Of a stretch of DNA of 64,000 nt, positions 22,235 to 34,731 are shown in pieces. Location: positions 14,073,834 through 14,137,833 of the forward strand of contig OU015523.1 in NCBI GenBank assembly GCA_907165065.1. The letters run 5' to 3'. The DNA comes from Caprimulgus europaeus (Eukaryota; Chordata; Aves; Caprimulgiformes; Caprimulgidae). Under the pieces are notes generated by a model. That model did not search any database. It saw only the letters and a program-made list of their open reading frames with translations, and was not told the DNA's origin. The position numbers were made by a program, and so were the translations under genes. Position 1 is the stretch's first letter; the number at the start of each line of letters is the position of its first letter.

Positions 22235-23480
22235 ATAGAAGATCCCATTTCTAGTATTTTTTTTTCCAGAAATGAGTCATTCTAGGAGCAGTGGGAGGAG
22301 CAGAGTCTGCTCTCCCATGAGTTTGCTTTCCTCCCACCACCATAACCTTGGTTGTTCCTCTTACTCCCCAGCTGAGTGGAGTGGTCCCAAGGAAGCACAG
22401 CAGCACAGTGGGGAGAGCAGGGTGCAGCAGAGCCTGGTCTATTGACTTTCTCCTCCCCGTGCTGCTAGCTTGCATGGGGCTTGGAATATGTCATTGTCTT
22501 CAGGTTTGCTGCTACTCGCACTGTCAGGCGTGGGTCACTGGGCTGCAGATCTTTGCTAAGGGCCAAAGTGACGGTGTGATTGCACAAGCCATGTTTCTTT
22601 AAAAGAGCAATGAAGCTAAAAACATCAGAACCATCTTTACTTAAAAGCACTGAGAACACTGAGCTGAGGCGAGACCGACAAAATTATATCCTGAACAGTG
22701 AGCCAAGAAATTAGACTGCGTTCTGATACTCCTCATTACAGCTTTCAGAGGTACTTCAGCTGCTATATACAGACACACCATGAAATGATCTCAAGTGAAA
22801 ATTGCTGGGGTGGAAGTAGCGTTTATGCATTTCCCTGGCTGTGAACTGAAATACCTCTCTGCTTCCTCTCTGTTTTGGAGTCAAACCTCTTTGAAGACCT
22901 CCCCTTTCTCTCCTGCACTCCCCCACCTGCCCTGAGCCCTGCTCACCTCCCTGCCTCAGTGAACTCTGCTTTACCTGTGGTTTCTTGGGAACTTTTTTTG
23001 ATGTAAACCTCTATTCTGGGCTGTCTGCTGGTACAGAAAATGGTGAGAGCTGCTGCTGCCTCCCTGGTTTTCTGCTCTGTATCCCTGAAGTGCACTAGAA
23101 GACAAGGAGCAGTCTAAGGTGTCATTCAGAACTGCATCTTCCTGTCTCACTGCCATTTGCATGCTGCTCAGGTTTTAAAACCTTGTACTAAGTGGTTTTT
23201 CCTGAAGGGGCAAGCAGCAGCTTCACCGGAGTCATCTGCAAGGCACCTGTGTTCACACAAGCGTTACAGAGCTACAGGCTAATTTATTCATTTCTATTAA
23301 ACCAAGCCTCTGAGAGCCAGAAATCAGGAGTGCCAGTGTGCACTTGTGTTTGACTTCCAAGCTGTAATCTCCCAAGATCTAGTTGCAGAGTTGTCCTTGC
23401 TGTGAGCCCAGGGCTGTGAGTGCGGTGGAACCAGGGCCACCATGGCTCCATAAGGCCACGGAGTGGTTCATTGTGGCTGG
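22235..23480. other. intergenic spacer, nothing recognised
   Basis: No coding or repeat feature was recognised between the CR1 and the second LTR. Confidence 0.55.
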
Positions 23481-24108
23481 TGTGATAGTTTCACTTGTCT
23501 AGCAGCCAACACAGCAGTTCACCCACTTCCCCCCCAGGGGATAGGGGAGAGGATTGGGGGGCAAGAGCAAGGAGAGCTGTAGGTTGAGATAAGAACAGTT
23601 TAATAATAGAAATAAAAGAAAATTAAAAATAATGCTAATAGTAAAATAGTAGTGATAATTATAACAGTAACAAAATATACAAATGAGTGATACCCAGTGC
23701 AACTGCTCACCACCCACTGACCAAGCCCAGCCCTTTCCCAGATAATGAACCTGGAGGAGCGACAATGCCGAACTGAAACTGCAATCCTGGAAGAGTGAGA
23801 GCCAGAGAGAGCCAAAAGAGGAAGAGCCCCTCACTAATATGCTGGACATGACATGATATGATAAGGAATATCCCACTGGTATATCCAAATGCTAATTTAG
23901 TTTATTAGTTTAAATATTCCTCACCCCCTTAGATCTTGCACTTGCAGACTGACAGAACACAAAGTCCTTCACTTCCAGTGACAAAAATGCAAACACTGGG
24001 ATGTTATCAGTGTCTCTCTCATAACAAATCCCAGGCTGGAAGCAAAACACAGCACTATTGTAACTACTAAAAAGAAACCCAGTTCTGTCCCAGCTAAAAA
24101 CCAGGACA
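23481..24108 (-). mobile_element. solo LTR, same broad family as 16,769-17,395
   Basis: Reverse-oriented, it ends at 24,108 with CAGCTAAAAACCAGGACA, the complement of the LTR start, and begins at 23,481 with TGTGATAGTTTCAC, the complement of the LTR end. Between these lie the ATT-rich tract, GCAACTGCTCACCACCCACT and GCAAAACACAGCACTATTGT, the counterparts of blocks in the plus-strand copy. It has diverged noticeably, and its flanks (GCTGG and CAAGG) are not a clean target duplication. No viral internal region adjoins it. Confidence 0.87.
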
Positions 24109-24994
24109 CAAGGCTAAGGAGGAGACCTCTACTGCTCATGTTGGCATTTGTGTGGTGTGCCCCAAACCAGAGCTGAGGTTGCACACACAGGTAGCATCTC
24201 ATGAACAGGTTTGGGGCTGAGTGCTCTGACCAGCGTATCTGTTCCGAGGGTGCTTGGGCTCTGCTGAGCTCCTCTGCAGTAGCAGGACTGAGTTACTTTT
24301 ACTCTGAGCACATCTAGGAGACCTGGCTGAGATAAAGACCACCCTGAGCTGGGCACTGGCCCTATCTGTAGTCAGAGGAAGCTGTTTCCCTGCATGTAGG
24401 CAAGACCCACAGTGTGGGACGGTTGCAATTGGAGCCACAGAGGTGGCAGTGGCAGAGCAATGATGTGCCTGGGAGCAGTGCCGGTTGCCCATGACTGTGG
24501 GACACGAGGGGACAAAGTGTCACTGCCGGAAGGAAGACTGGATGCACAACAGCTCTGGAAATGTATTTAAAAAGCAACTTTTCAGTTAGTAGGGGGCTCA
24601 ACAAGTGGGGCAAACTAGGAGAAAATGCAGAATTATGGAAGGACTTAATAGTCCTGCACATGACCACTGATCTAAGAGGGGTTCCTGCATTGGTATCCCT
24701 GTCTAACACAGCTGGATGCAGTCTCCTGACTCATATAAACACCATGTTTGTTTGTTTGTTTTTAATCTAACCTCTTAGATGCGGTGTGACATTGAGTCAC
24801 ACAGGATAATTATGGTGTTTTAAAAACAATCGTCAATGCTGAGTTGTTTTTAATTGCACCAACTATCTTTTTATGAGGGAAGATTAATGACACCTAATAC
24901 CCTTGAACAGAGGCTTTCTCAGGAACGGGCTCTGTATGCACATCTCCTAAGAGATCATCACTGGATTACAGAGTGTGAGGTCTTTTTCCATACA
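24109..24994. other. intergenic spacer, nothing recognised
   Basis: No feature was recognised. A short TTTG-rich simple stretch lies near 24,746-24,762. Confidence 0.5.
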
Positions 24995-25137
24995 ATCAGA
25001 GAATCATAGAATGGTTGGGGTTGGAAGGGACCTTTAAAGGCCATCTAGTCCAACCTCCCTGTGGTTGGGGACGTCTGCAGTGAGATCAGGTTACTCAGAT
25101 CCGGTCCACCCTGACCTTGAATGTTTCAAGGGAGAGT
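24995..25137 (-). mobile_element. short CR1 3' end
   Basis: The tail AGAGAATCATAGAATGGTTG and GGTTGGAAGGGACC are followed by CCATCTAGTCCAACC and about 90 bases more of CR1 3' sequence, ending near TTGAATGTTTCAAGGGAGA. It is a heavily 5'-truncated insertion. Confidence 0.9.
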
Positions 25138-25869
25138 TTTTACCATGAGCTTTTAGAAACGAGAGGAGTTTCATTTGATAAAGATATCAAATATAATAGT
25201 GCTAGGTACTAATCCATTCTTATCCATTGATAAGGAGCCAGGTACTAATGTGTTTTACTTACTTTCTTCTCTTTTGAAAAACCAGTAGCAGTCAAGGTGC
25301 ACTAGCAATTTGTTCTTCCTAGTTCAGGTTTGTGGATATGTGTTTTCTTTTCAGTTAAAAGCTTCAAAACTGCGAAGTATTTGATCAATTTGTAGAATGA
25401 GCTTTTTAGTATCTCTCAACATTACACAAACTACCAGTACTAAATTAGGGAACATAAAAACTTTTTAATTTAAGTCTTTAAGTAGAAACTTCTCTATGCC
25501 TGTGGATATTTGATTAGTTTAAACAGTGCATTTCTGCTCTGTAGGATTTTACTTGTTGCAAACAAGCAAGTACTAAAGAACCTTTGAGTTTTAGGGGCTT
25601 AGCAACAAATTCAAAGGATAATAAAAATGTAGGAAACCATATGACAAAAATCAGTGTGGGATCTTATGGAAAGGGAAAATGATTCTTAAACCAAACCTTC
25701 AGCAGGCTGATGTTACACATTCACACTCATGTACCAACAAGCACCAAGCTGTATGGGTTCAGGTGATCCACCAGACCCACTTGTGTGCAATAAGAAGGGG
25801 AAGGGACAGGGGCTATCTGCTCATCACAATGCCTCTTGGGTTTATCTTGACTGATAATAACCAAATAAA
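25138..25869. other. AT-rich intergenic spacer, nothing recognised
   Basis: No exon or repeat was recognised between two short CR1 ends. Confidence 0.5.
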
Positions 25870-25976
25870 TGGATGGGGCTTTGAGCAACCTGGTCTAGTG
25901 GAAGGTGTCCCTGGCATGGCAGGGGGGTTGGAACTGGATGAGCTTTAAGGTCCCTTCCAAACCAAACCATGCTATG
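25870..25976 (+). mobile_element. very short CR1 3' end
   Basis: The last ~107 bases of CR1 are present: GGATGGGGCTTTGAGCAACC, GTGGAAGGTGTCCCTGGCAT, GGTTGGAACTGGATGAGCTT and AAGGTCCCTTCCAAACC with a TATGA tail. A 176-codon plus-strand open frame (25,905-26,435) begins inside it and is therefore not a credible host gene. Confidence 0.9.
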
Positions 25977-28013
25977 AAATTTTGGACAGATGCTGAGAGG
26001 AGGGCTCCCTTAGCAGTCAGCAGCTGCAAGGGGCTTGTCCTGCCCCTGAGAATCTGGCTGGCTAGAGCTTCCCCAGCCCTTGGGCTGAGCTGCTGCCTGA
26101 CATCTGATCTGCCTTTTTTGGACTATATATTTGAATTATACATCCAGACTCTATTGTTCTGTCAGGCCAGCAGGAAAAGGAATGACATATGTGATATGCT
26201 GCAGCCTTGTTGCCATCCTTCTGGTGTTCAAATGCTGAGTCTTCTGCTGATGAGTTGTCTGTGTTGCAGCTGTAGCTGCCTTTTGGCCCCTCAGTGCGAC
26301 CATGGGGAACAGTGTGCTTTGTTACCAGTTCAGGTCTTTCTTGTAGCCTTCCTTCTGGTTCCTATGAACATCTCCATTCATGCTGCATTCGTACAAAATT
26401 TCCGTTACAGTGCTGACTCTTCTGATGTCATGTAGGAGGTGAGACAGAAAAGTCTTGTCTGGAGTCCTTCCCCAGGCTTTGATGGTGTCACCAGACAAAG
26501 GGAGATTACCTCATGCTGGCTGCCTTTCCTTGCCAAGATTTCCATCTCCCTGTGGATTGTGAGGTCAGGGTGATGCTGGTTTCAGTCCTGAGCTGCTAAT
26601 ACACTTGAGCAAGAATTTAAGAGTGTCAGTGTCTCCTTTGGGATCACTCACATACTCAAAGCCAAATGGGTGCACAGGTTTTTTTGCTGGAATGGGACCC
26701 TGCTTGCTTGCTCCTTCAGTGTGAGTGGCCATGGGCTTTGGCCATGATCTGATGAGGCCCATGTGGATCTTCCCACTTTTGAAATCCCCTCAGCGTTTGT
26801 AGTCCTTTTCTGAAATGAAGGCAGAGTGAGGGGTCAGAGAATGATGAGGGTCTGGGGGGTGAAAGGAGGGGAAAACAGAGGGGAAAGATAAATGAAAAAA
26901 ATGTGGTTTGGATGGTGGGGCAAGAGGAGAAGGTGAAGAAGGATGTAGGTTGTAAGCTTTCCTCTTTAAAGGCATCAATCAAGTATGACAAGTGGAAAAG
27001 GAGCAAATAGGTAAATAGAGCTGTCAAGGGAGAGGCATTCTGAGGTGCTTGTGGTGATGTTCCTCAGGGGGACCAGCAGTGACCCACAGGGGCACAGCAA
27101 GGGCTGGGGGGGACACGGACAGAGGATGGAGCTGGGGAGAACTGTGAGGAGATAAGGTACCTCCTGCAGGGAAAAGAAAACACAAATGCACGGGCGTAGA
27201 GAGGGCTTGAGTGTTCAAAGGAGAGAGAATTTGGGGAAAAGAAGAGAGGAGATGGCACAAGAGGCAAGTATGGGAGGGAAGGGGCTGCAGAAATGTCCAT
27301 CTGACCTGTCCATCAAATTGCATATTCAAAGGTGGGTCATACCCACTTTTGCTGGAAGCACTTAGAGCTGTGACACCTAATACACCTGATATGGCAAAAC
27401 ACAGTCACCAAACCTCTTCCTAAAACACACCAGGCTAGCTGGACTGTGTCAGGGCCTGGCTGCAGGGAGGGAGAGGGGGACATCTGCATGCGAGGTTCAA
27501 GACAAGCTCCTCCAAAGGGGGAAGATGGGACTAAGACACCAGGCAACAGCTGTTGAACTGTTCCTGTTGCTGTCAGGAAGAGGTGTCGATGTTTTAGTCC
27601 TGTGCCGGGTGAGTCTGGACTTTGTCACACCAGTCATCTCAAGGTTGAGGTTATCTCTTGGTCTGGAGCTCATGACACTTTGCTGCTGCCCTGTAGTTTT
27701 TTTGCTGGAAGAGAAACCTGCTGTCTCTCACCAGACATCCAACTAGCACATACATCACATGGGCAACTGGGCAATTAAATCTCTGAGTTCAATGTGCACA
27801 TCAAACAAATATCACTGCTAAAGTTTGTCCGTATTGGTCTGTAGCTGCTTTGGCTAGAGGACACTTCAGTGCAGACACAAAAGGAGCGGTGTTTCCTGGT
27901 GGCCTTTCCCAAAAAGTCAGCTCACAAGCATGCTCTGATAGTCATATTTTTTTTGACAAATGCTTTTGGAATCAGGCTCTACAGTGTCCATGGCTTATGT
28001 ACTACATGTATCA
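25977..28013. other. intergenic spacer
   Basis: No gene was recognised. Part of it (26,820-27,260) is purine-rich on the plus strand, which keeps minus-strand frames open with proline/serine-rich translations. The segment at 27,386-27,425 resembles 28,994-29,030. Confidence 0.5.
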
Positions 28014-28018
28014 GGGAC

Positions 28019-28610
28019 TGTTGTGGTTTAACCCCAGCTGGCGACTAAGCACCACACAGCCGCTTGCCCATTGCCTCCCTGGTGAGATGGAGGAAAGAAT
28101 CAGAAGAGTAAAAGTGAGAGAACTCGTGGGTTGAAATAAAGACAGTTTAAGAGGTAAAGCAAAAGCTGTGCACACAAGCAAAACAAAACAAGAAATTAAT
28201 TCACTACTTCTCACGGCAGGCAGGTATTCAGCCATCTCCAGGAAAGCTGGGATCCATCATCCATAACTGTGACATGGGAAGACAAATGCCATCACTCTGG
28301 ACATCCCCCTCTTCCTCCTTCTTCTCCCAGCTTTATATGCTGAGCCTGGTGTCATATGGTCTGGAATATCCCTTTGGTCAGCTGGGGTCAGCTGTCCCAG
28401 CTGTGTCCCCTCCCAACTTCTTGTGCCCTCCTCAGCTTCCTCACTGGTGAGGTTGTGAGAAAAAGAAAAGGCCTTGACTGTGGAAGCATTCCTCTATAAT
28501 ACCTAAAACATCTCTGTATTATCAACAGTGTTTTCAGCACAAATCCAAAACAGAGACCCATACTAGATATTACGAAAAAAACTAACTCTATTCCAGTCAA
28601 AACCAACACA
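28019..28610 (-). mobile_element. solo LTR with perfect 5-bp target-site duplication
   Basis: The termini are TGTTGTGGTTTAACCCC at 28,019 and AAAACCAACACA at 28,610, the reverse complement of a TG...CA LTR of the same broad type as the other two. Inside are ACTCGTGGGTTGAAATAAAG (complement of the LTR CAACCCACGAGTTCTCTCAC block), a TATATGC box region near 28,336 and GTCAGCTGTCCCAGCTG. The five bases GGGAC flank both sides (28,014-28,018 and 28,611-28,615), showing a clean retroviral-type integration followed by LTR-LTR recombination. The less eroded ends suggest it is younger than the other two. Confidence 0.92.
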
Positions 28611-28615
28611 GGGAC

Positions 28616-31065
28616 ATATATGTGCTTGCCACCCTCAGGTCCCTGCCAACATCCTAACTCCCAGACACTCAAGAGAGAGAAGGTGCAGAGGGCACTGAGG
28701 AGCACAGCTGCTCTGCAAGGCCAGCATTGCTGCTGGGAACTTAGAAAGACACCAGCACCTAAATTTCTTTGGCATTTTTTCAAAGGTCACCCGAGGCTAA
28801 TGCAGGACAGTCTGGTAACATTTCTCTATCTCACATATAATTGCAGGCTAGTGGCCTTGTTAAAATACTTGGTTTTATGATCTGTTTTCCTCCAAAGCAG
28901 CTGCTTATACACTTTATTAATGGTGACTAATTAAGTCCCTTGGATAAAGTCCTTTGGAGGCTGTCCAAAGACATAAACCCAAATAAGTTTCATTGTGATG
29001 AAACACAGTCACCAAAATATCTTCCCAAAAGCCATGTAAGCAGATTGTCAATGGACCAAAGAAGGGTCTGATGAAAAGAGGGGAGTGGGGAGATATATAG
29101 ATACAGGTAGGTGCCTTTTAAAACCTAGGGGAAGAGGGGAAAGGAGACAACATTAAAATGCCTTGAAGTTCCTGTTGTGCATGAGGTCATAAACTTAGCA
29201 GCTTGTATTTATGCTCAGCTGAGGTCGCTAATGCAGTTCCAAGCCAAGGGGCAATTAGGAGACCCACAGGCCTGAGCCATTGCAGCGCCATGCTTGCAAA
29301 GGCCACAGAGCATCCTGAAAGCCACCAGCACCTGTGAAGTCAAGCTATTGACCTCATTGCACTAGACAGTAAATCCCTTCGGGGGCAGCCTGGTTGGCTT
29401 TTAAAACGTGTTTGGGCAGGCAAGAGAAAAAAAATTAAGGGTAGGTGAAGTTTTGGTGTGCTGTTGAGCCTTGGGAAGGAGGCAGTGAGTGGGCTGCATG
29501 TGCTGGCAGGGCCAGGGGGACTTTGGGTGCCCCAAACTGACCCAAGTTCAGCCCTGACTGTCCTGTATCTTGGGCCAGATGCAGGATGGGGGGAGAATGC
29601 GTCAGAAGGTTGAGAGGTGAAGTGAGGAATAAAGATGCAGGCTTGGACAGCAGCCTGTGGATGCTGCCCATGATTGACCACCCAGGCAGCACTGTGTTTA
29701 GGCTGCGTATACAAATTTGCACTAATCACCATTTACACGGGCTCTTTGCTGCAGAATTGGGCAGGTGGATTTGATCATCTTGGTCTCACCTGCTGCCATT
29801 TGTGTAAGCATCATTTTATTATCACTAAAGGCAGCAAACTGCCAATGCTTGTGTACGGTCCTGCCCCCGTGGTTTATCTGCAGTTTGGGTTCAAGAGCCT
29901 GGCAGTCCAGAGGGTTTGGTGGGATGCTACTTGATGCTGCTTTTACTTTGCTGATGGCTGTCTCTGCCTGCTTCAGATGCAGTCCCAAAGTTGGCTTGTT
30001 TACATATGAGCTGCTGGCTTTGCTGATTCTCAGTCACATTCATGTATTTTATGTAGGAAACCTAACAGTGGGTAACACCAGCGGGCGGTCAGGGCTGCAG
30101 CAAGGTTTGGATACACAGGTTGCTGGAAGGTGTTTCTCTGCTGCTTTCCACAGCCTCTGTGGTTGGGTTATGTCATGACTCTCCTCCCTAACTCTTTCTT
30201 TTCTCTTTTTTCTCTTCCCCTCCCTCCCTTTGAGCTTTCTACAAAGCTATGTTTCTGCTGCTGTGCCTATTTCACAAACAAGTGACCCAAGCCTTTCATG
30301 GCTTGGTGGCAGCATGGGCTGTCTGCTCCTGCCAAGGTGGCTGCACTGATGTGTGACCAGCATCCTCATGTTTTCTGGCTCAGGTATGGCCCTAGGAAGG
30401 TGCTGGTTTATGTTGGCTTTCCTGGGGCTCAGGCAGCGAATGAGAAATTTTGGAGTCTAAAATGGAGTGGGGACAAGTGGCTTTTATCACTCAGTGCTTC
30501 CCTCATGCTGCAGGCCTCCGAAATCATGCAAGAAAAAAAAAAAAGGAGTGTTGTGCTGTGCTGGGGAAGTTAGGATCTTGCTGTTTGCTTGTTTGTTTGT
30601 TTGTTGTCTTTCTTTCCTTTGATTGCTTTGTTTTTAGTCTCTTCCAGACAGCTGGCTCTCTCCCATTCATCAGGCTAATTGATGATGGGCAGTGTGGCTT
30701 TATGGAAAATGGAACTTGTCTGAATAGCTGCATCCTTCTTCGCTTGCTTATTTTAACAAGACGAGATGAGATGGATGGGATTGCAGTCAGTAATACTGCT
30801 GGTGCTGTTATCAGGCACTTCTTCTGGCCTTGAGAGAAAAGCCTGGAATTAAATCCCCCTGGCACACAGCCTGCGAATTTGAAACTGGGTAAAGGCTCAG
30901 CCATGGTATTGGTGTGAGGTTCGTCAGTGCTGCGCTACGAAAACAGGCCCTGGGCAAAAGAAGTGCTAAATTATTGCCTACAAAGTGCTGGTAGCACAAG
31001 GGGGACACATGAGCTAAGTACTTTTCTCCATCCAGGTTTGAGTATGAAGACCATCAGTGGAATTA
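28616..31065. other. intergenic spacer, nothing recognised
   Basis: No gene was recognised. Simple sequence includes an A12 run near 30,531-30,543 and a TTTG-rich stretch near 30,584-30,606. Confidence 0.5.
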
Positions 31066-31165
31066 ATCACAGAATGGTCGGGGTTGGAAGGGACCTCTGG
31101 AGATCATCTAGTCCAACCCCCCTGCCAAAGCAGGTTCACCTAGAGCAAGTAGCCCATTGTAGACC
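31066..31165 (-). mobile_element. short CR1 3' end
   Basis: ATCACAGAATGGTCGGGGTT, GGAAGGGACCTCTGGAGATC, ATCTAGTCCAACCCCCCTGC and CAGGTTCACCTAGAGCAAGT are the reverse complement of the CR1 3' terminus. Only about 100 bases remain. Confidence 0.9.
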
Positions 31166-34100
31166 ACAGAGCTTTGTCCTGGATAGCCGAGTTTCCACAA
31201 ACATTTTTAATTCCTTAGATTAATGATATTCACACCTTTGCTCCCTCCTAATATAAGACTTGGTCTGCAAAATGTATTGCACAGCGCCACAAAGATGTCA
31301 TCAATGATGATGATTACTAAAGGAAGCACCTATGCCAAGGCTTTGTAGCACCTTGACCACACTCTGCACCCCTCCAGGACATGCTGTCATATTCAGCAGC
31401 ATTTCAGATGCTTTCTCTTGCTAACTGAGTGTGGGAACTGTGGGGCTAAATGTAGTGGCTGGACCTGCTTTGAGATCTTTGCAACTGGGAAGCTAGAAAT
31501 GAAAAGGCGAGTGAGAGCATGTGGTGATGCTAATGGTGTAGGCGTGGTGCCCAGTAAAAACACCAGACTGACAGTTTGGGCCAGTGTATTTCAGTGCAGG
31601 GACAGGATGGGTTGCAGAAGCAGGTCAGGTGCCTGGTGGCAGTTGGCCCCATTTCACCAGGGCCATGGGGAGTACCTCTGATACTCAAAAAGATGTGCAA
31701 AGAGGGCAAGGACAGCACTATTCATCTGGTGCATCTCCACACACCCGTGTAAGGGCACCTTCCTGTGTTTCCTGAAGGAAATCCTTGGGTGAAATTACAT
31801 TTCAGTCTCCTATTGTGCTTCAGACTTGGGTTTCAGTGCACAGACCCACCAGTGAATGGGTCAGACAAGGAAAATTGCAGGTTCTTGACAAGGAAGGCAA
31901 CATTCTGAAAGCAGCTATGTCCTGCATTCCAAGGGGCTCAGCTCTGAGGAGCTGCGTCGGTGCTTTGCCTCGTTTGAAACAGAGCCAGGTTAGAGACACA
32001 GAATTGCCCCCATGGACTTGGCCTTAAAGCATTCCATAAATCTGTCCAGGCCTCCAAAATCACTGAGAGAAACGTTCCACAACTGTTCTGCATCCCATTG
32101 AGTATCCATTGAGAACATTGGGACTGCAGCCCTTTTGAAAAAAGCAGGCTATTTTTAATAAAATTTGACTATAATTTATTTTTTTTATCAGCACTTCCCA
32201 ACATCACAGTTTTGATAAAAATTCCTTGAACTTTGCACATTTTCATGGGACATGAAGATTATTCATGTCGGTTATGGCACAAGGAGACATTTCTGGTTCT
32301 ATAAGAAAGCAATTTGAAAAAAACTTAGAGGTTCCTGGGTCTTTTTTTCAAATTATGTTCCATTTTCCATACTCTAAAATATGCGAATGTAAACCTTTTA
32401 ATATGCATTTCTGAAAATCCTGATTTGGGAGCTGCACTGTAACCTGAGCATTGGGCCACACATCTCTAGCTGTGGAGCTTGTGTTTTTTTGCTAAGATTG
32501 TAAACAATTGTGCATTAATAACATTTTTCTCCTTGTGAGGGCAATTTAGCTGCTGACCCTTGCACTGAAGGATGTTTTTCTTAAAAAATAATATCTAAGG
32601 CTGACCTTGACAGAGCTGCAGCTGTGTCTGCCAGCCAGCAATGAAGCCTCACCTCCCTTCTGGTGGGCTAGGAAGGGCTGTTGGCTGTTTATGGAGTTTC
32701 TGAGGGGGGTGCTTGCTGTTGTGGCCCCTGCCTTATTATATGGCTTGATGTTCACCCCTTGAGTAAACAATACGCTCAGCCATATCCATTTTGTTGTGTG
32801 TCTGGGCATACAGGCCTGGACGGAGATGCCTGCAGGTGACTTGTGCAGTCAAAAAACATCTGGTCCCAGGCAGAGGAGGGGGTGGAGGTGTTCAGGATGG
32901 AGGCTGCCAGGTGGCTGAGCTGGTAATGGGCTGCAAACAATGTCCACTGCCCAGGTTCACAGCTGTAAGGAGCCTGAGGGCTGGGGGAAAGGCCTTTGTT
33001 CATTCCTACCAACACACTGTGACTCAGGGCATCGCTGGGGCTCAGGGTGAGGAAACCTCTCCAAGCTGTGTGATGGTAGGAATGAACATCTGCATGTATG
33101 TGCCCATGTCTTTATGTGTGGGATGTCTCTGCGTCCTTCTAGGTGCTTATTGCAGACATGCTGTGGCTTCCCAGCGCCTGTTTCTAGGCAATTCCCCAGT
33201 TTTCCCACTCCCAGCTACTACAGGTGCAATTCTGAGAAGAGGCTCATGTCGGGATCCTCACTTTAGGCTCGTGTGTCTAAGCGTGCCAGTATATCTCTCA
33301 GCTGCACCCCTGCCCCATAGAGGAGCCACAGAAGATCCTCCTCTCCCTCACAGACTGTAGGTGAGGCCACAGCCCAGGAGGCTTTATTTCCTCCTTGGCT
33401 GGGGACAGGTTTCCTGTAGGAGCTTCTCCCTCATCAACTGAGTGTGTGATGCCTCAGAAGTGCTCCAGCCCATGGGGCTGGTATAGGGACACATCCCAAA
33501 TCACCTCTGTTCCCTGTCTCCTCCTTATTCCTCCACTGAGCTCCCACCCAAAATCTCCTCAGGAGACAGTATGACCCTCAGCCAGGTTATACTGATGCAT
33601 TGGCCTAACTGGCTCAAACCCTGGCACCAGTCCTTCATGGTTTCAGTGGTTCTGGGTCTGTGTGTGTGTCTTCTCTGGTGTGGAACATTTCAGTTTGAGA
33701 AGGAATCTCTCTTGGTTTGCTGTGCAGAAAAAAATAATCGTGATCCACATGCTGCCTCATGGACCATGGAGGGTGCTTTTGAGGGATACAGGTACCAAGC
33801 ACCACGGTGGAGGAAGGGGCAGCCTGGAGTACCTGTGTGCAGAAGAGGGCTGGTAATGAACCCGAGCATTTAATGTCTTGCACTACAAAAGCCATGTCAG
33901 TAGTGTGAGCATTGCAATAAAAATGGTTTGATTTGGTGAAGAGGGAGGAGCAGGAGGCTGAGAAGGGAGAGCATGTGAGATCAACCCTGTTGTTCCTGAC
34001 ATCAGTTGTATCTTGGGCTCCTTGGCTCCTCCCAGGAAAAAAGTGTGTTCAGTGGTTGGGAGAGGGTTGTGGTAGATGCAGGAGAAGGAACTGTTTGGTG

Positions 34101-34546
34101 GAAATGAGTGAAACTATTGTGGGACTGGCTGAAAGGTAAGATGGCCTCTATCTGGCACGCAGTGTTCTGCAAGCAGTGGCAAAGCTAGTCCATGGTGAAG
34201 TGATACACGGCTGACCCTAGGGATGGCCCTAGCGTTGCTGTAGATCAGGGCGGTGGGAGTGGAGGTGCTGGCAGTCAAGCACTGATAGTAAATCCACGCT
34301 GCTCTGCTGCTCTCTTTCTCATTTGCTTTTTCCTAATTATTTTTACACCTCTGCCTGAGCTTTTGCAAACCCTCTTGCAAGGCTTTCTTGAAAAAAAGCC
34401 CAGCAAGACTAGCAGCGAGCAGCCACTGAAGGGCTAGCTCCTCCTGGCAGGGAGGGTGAGAAGGCAAGTGACCACCCCATATCACAAGTAACAGTGGCCG
34501 TGAGGCCTGTCAGCTAAGAAGTCAGGTAGGACTGAGCGTGACTTGG
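31166..34546. other. intergenic spacer, nothing recognised
   Basis: No exon or named repeat was recognised. A plus-strand open frame of 189 codons (32,791-33,360) has a glycine-rich start and mixed content with no domain that I know. Confidence 0.5.
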
Positions 34547-34731
34547 CTGTGCCCTGTTTTTGTGCTACTTCTGCTATAACTTGCAGGAACTTTTTCTAGT
34601 TTTGGTTTTTGGTTTGTTTTGTTTTATGGCATTGGTTCCAGTGTGACCTGGATGTGGAGTTTGGTGGGCTTTGTGAGTTTGGGAGGCTTGACTACTCAGT
34701 TTTTAATAAAAGTAATCAAACTTAGGATATT
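34547..34731 (+). repeat. direct repeat copy A, unidentified family
   Basis: This segment aligns with 35,383-35,533. Shared blocks are ACTTCTGCTRTAACTTGCA, ATGGCATTGGTTC, GTGTGACCTGGATGTG, TTGACTACTCA and TTTTTAATAAAAG followed by AATCAAACTTAGGATATT. Copy A is longer by two internal insertions (a GT-rich stretch and about 15 bases in the GGTGGGCTT region). It contains an AATAAA hexamer 20-25 bases before the end of similarity. Strand is arbitrary. Confidence 0.8.

Noticed and set aside
25905-26435. Plus-strand open frame of 176 codons with hydrophobic stretches
   Set aside because: It starts inside a CR1 3' end, and the remainder has no recognisable family.
16769-28610. A single large provirus bounded by the three LTRs
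   Set aside because: The LTRs differ in orientation and divergence, and no gag, pol or env sequence was seen between them. One has its own target duplication. They are independent solo LTRs.
32791-33360. Plus-strand open frame of 189 codons in the spacer
   Set aside because: No recognisable domain, no splice context and no similarity that I know. It is consistent with chance.
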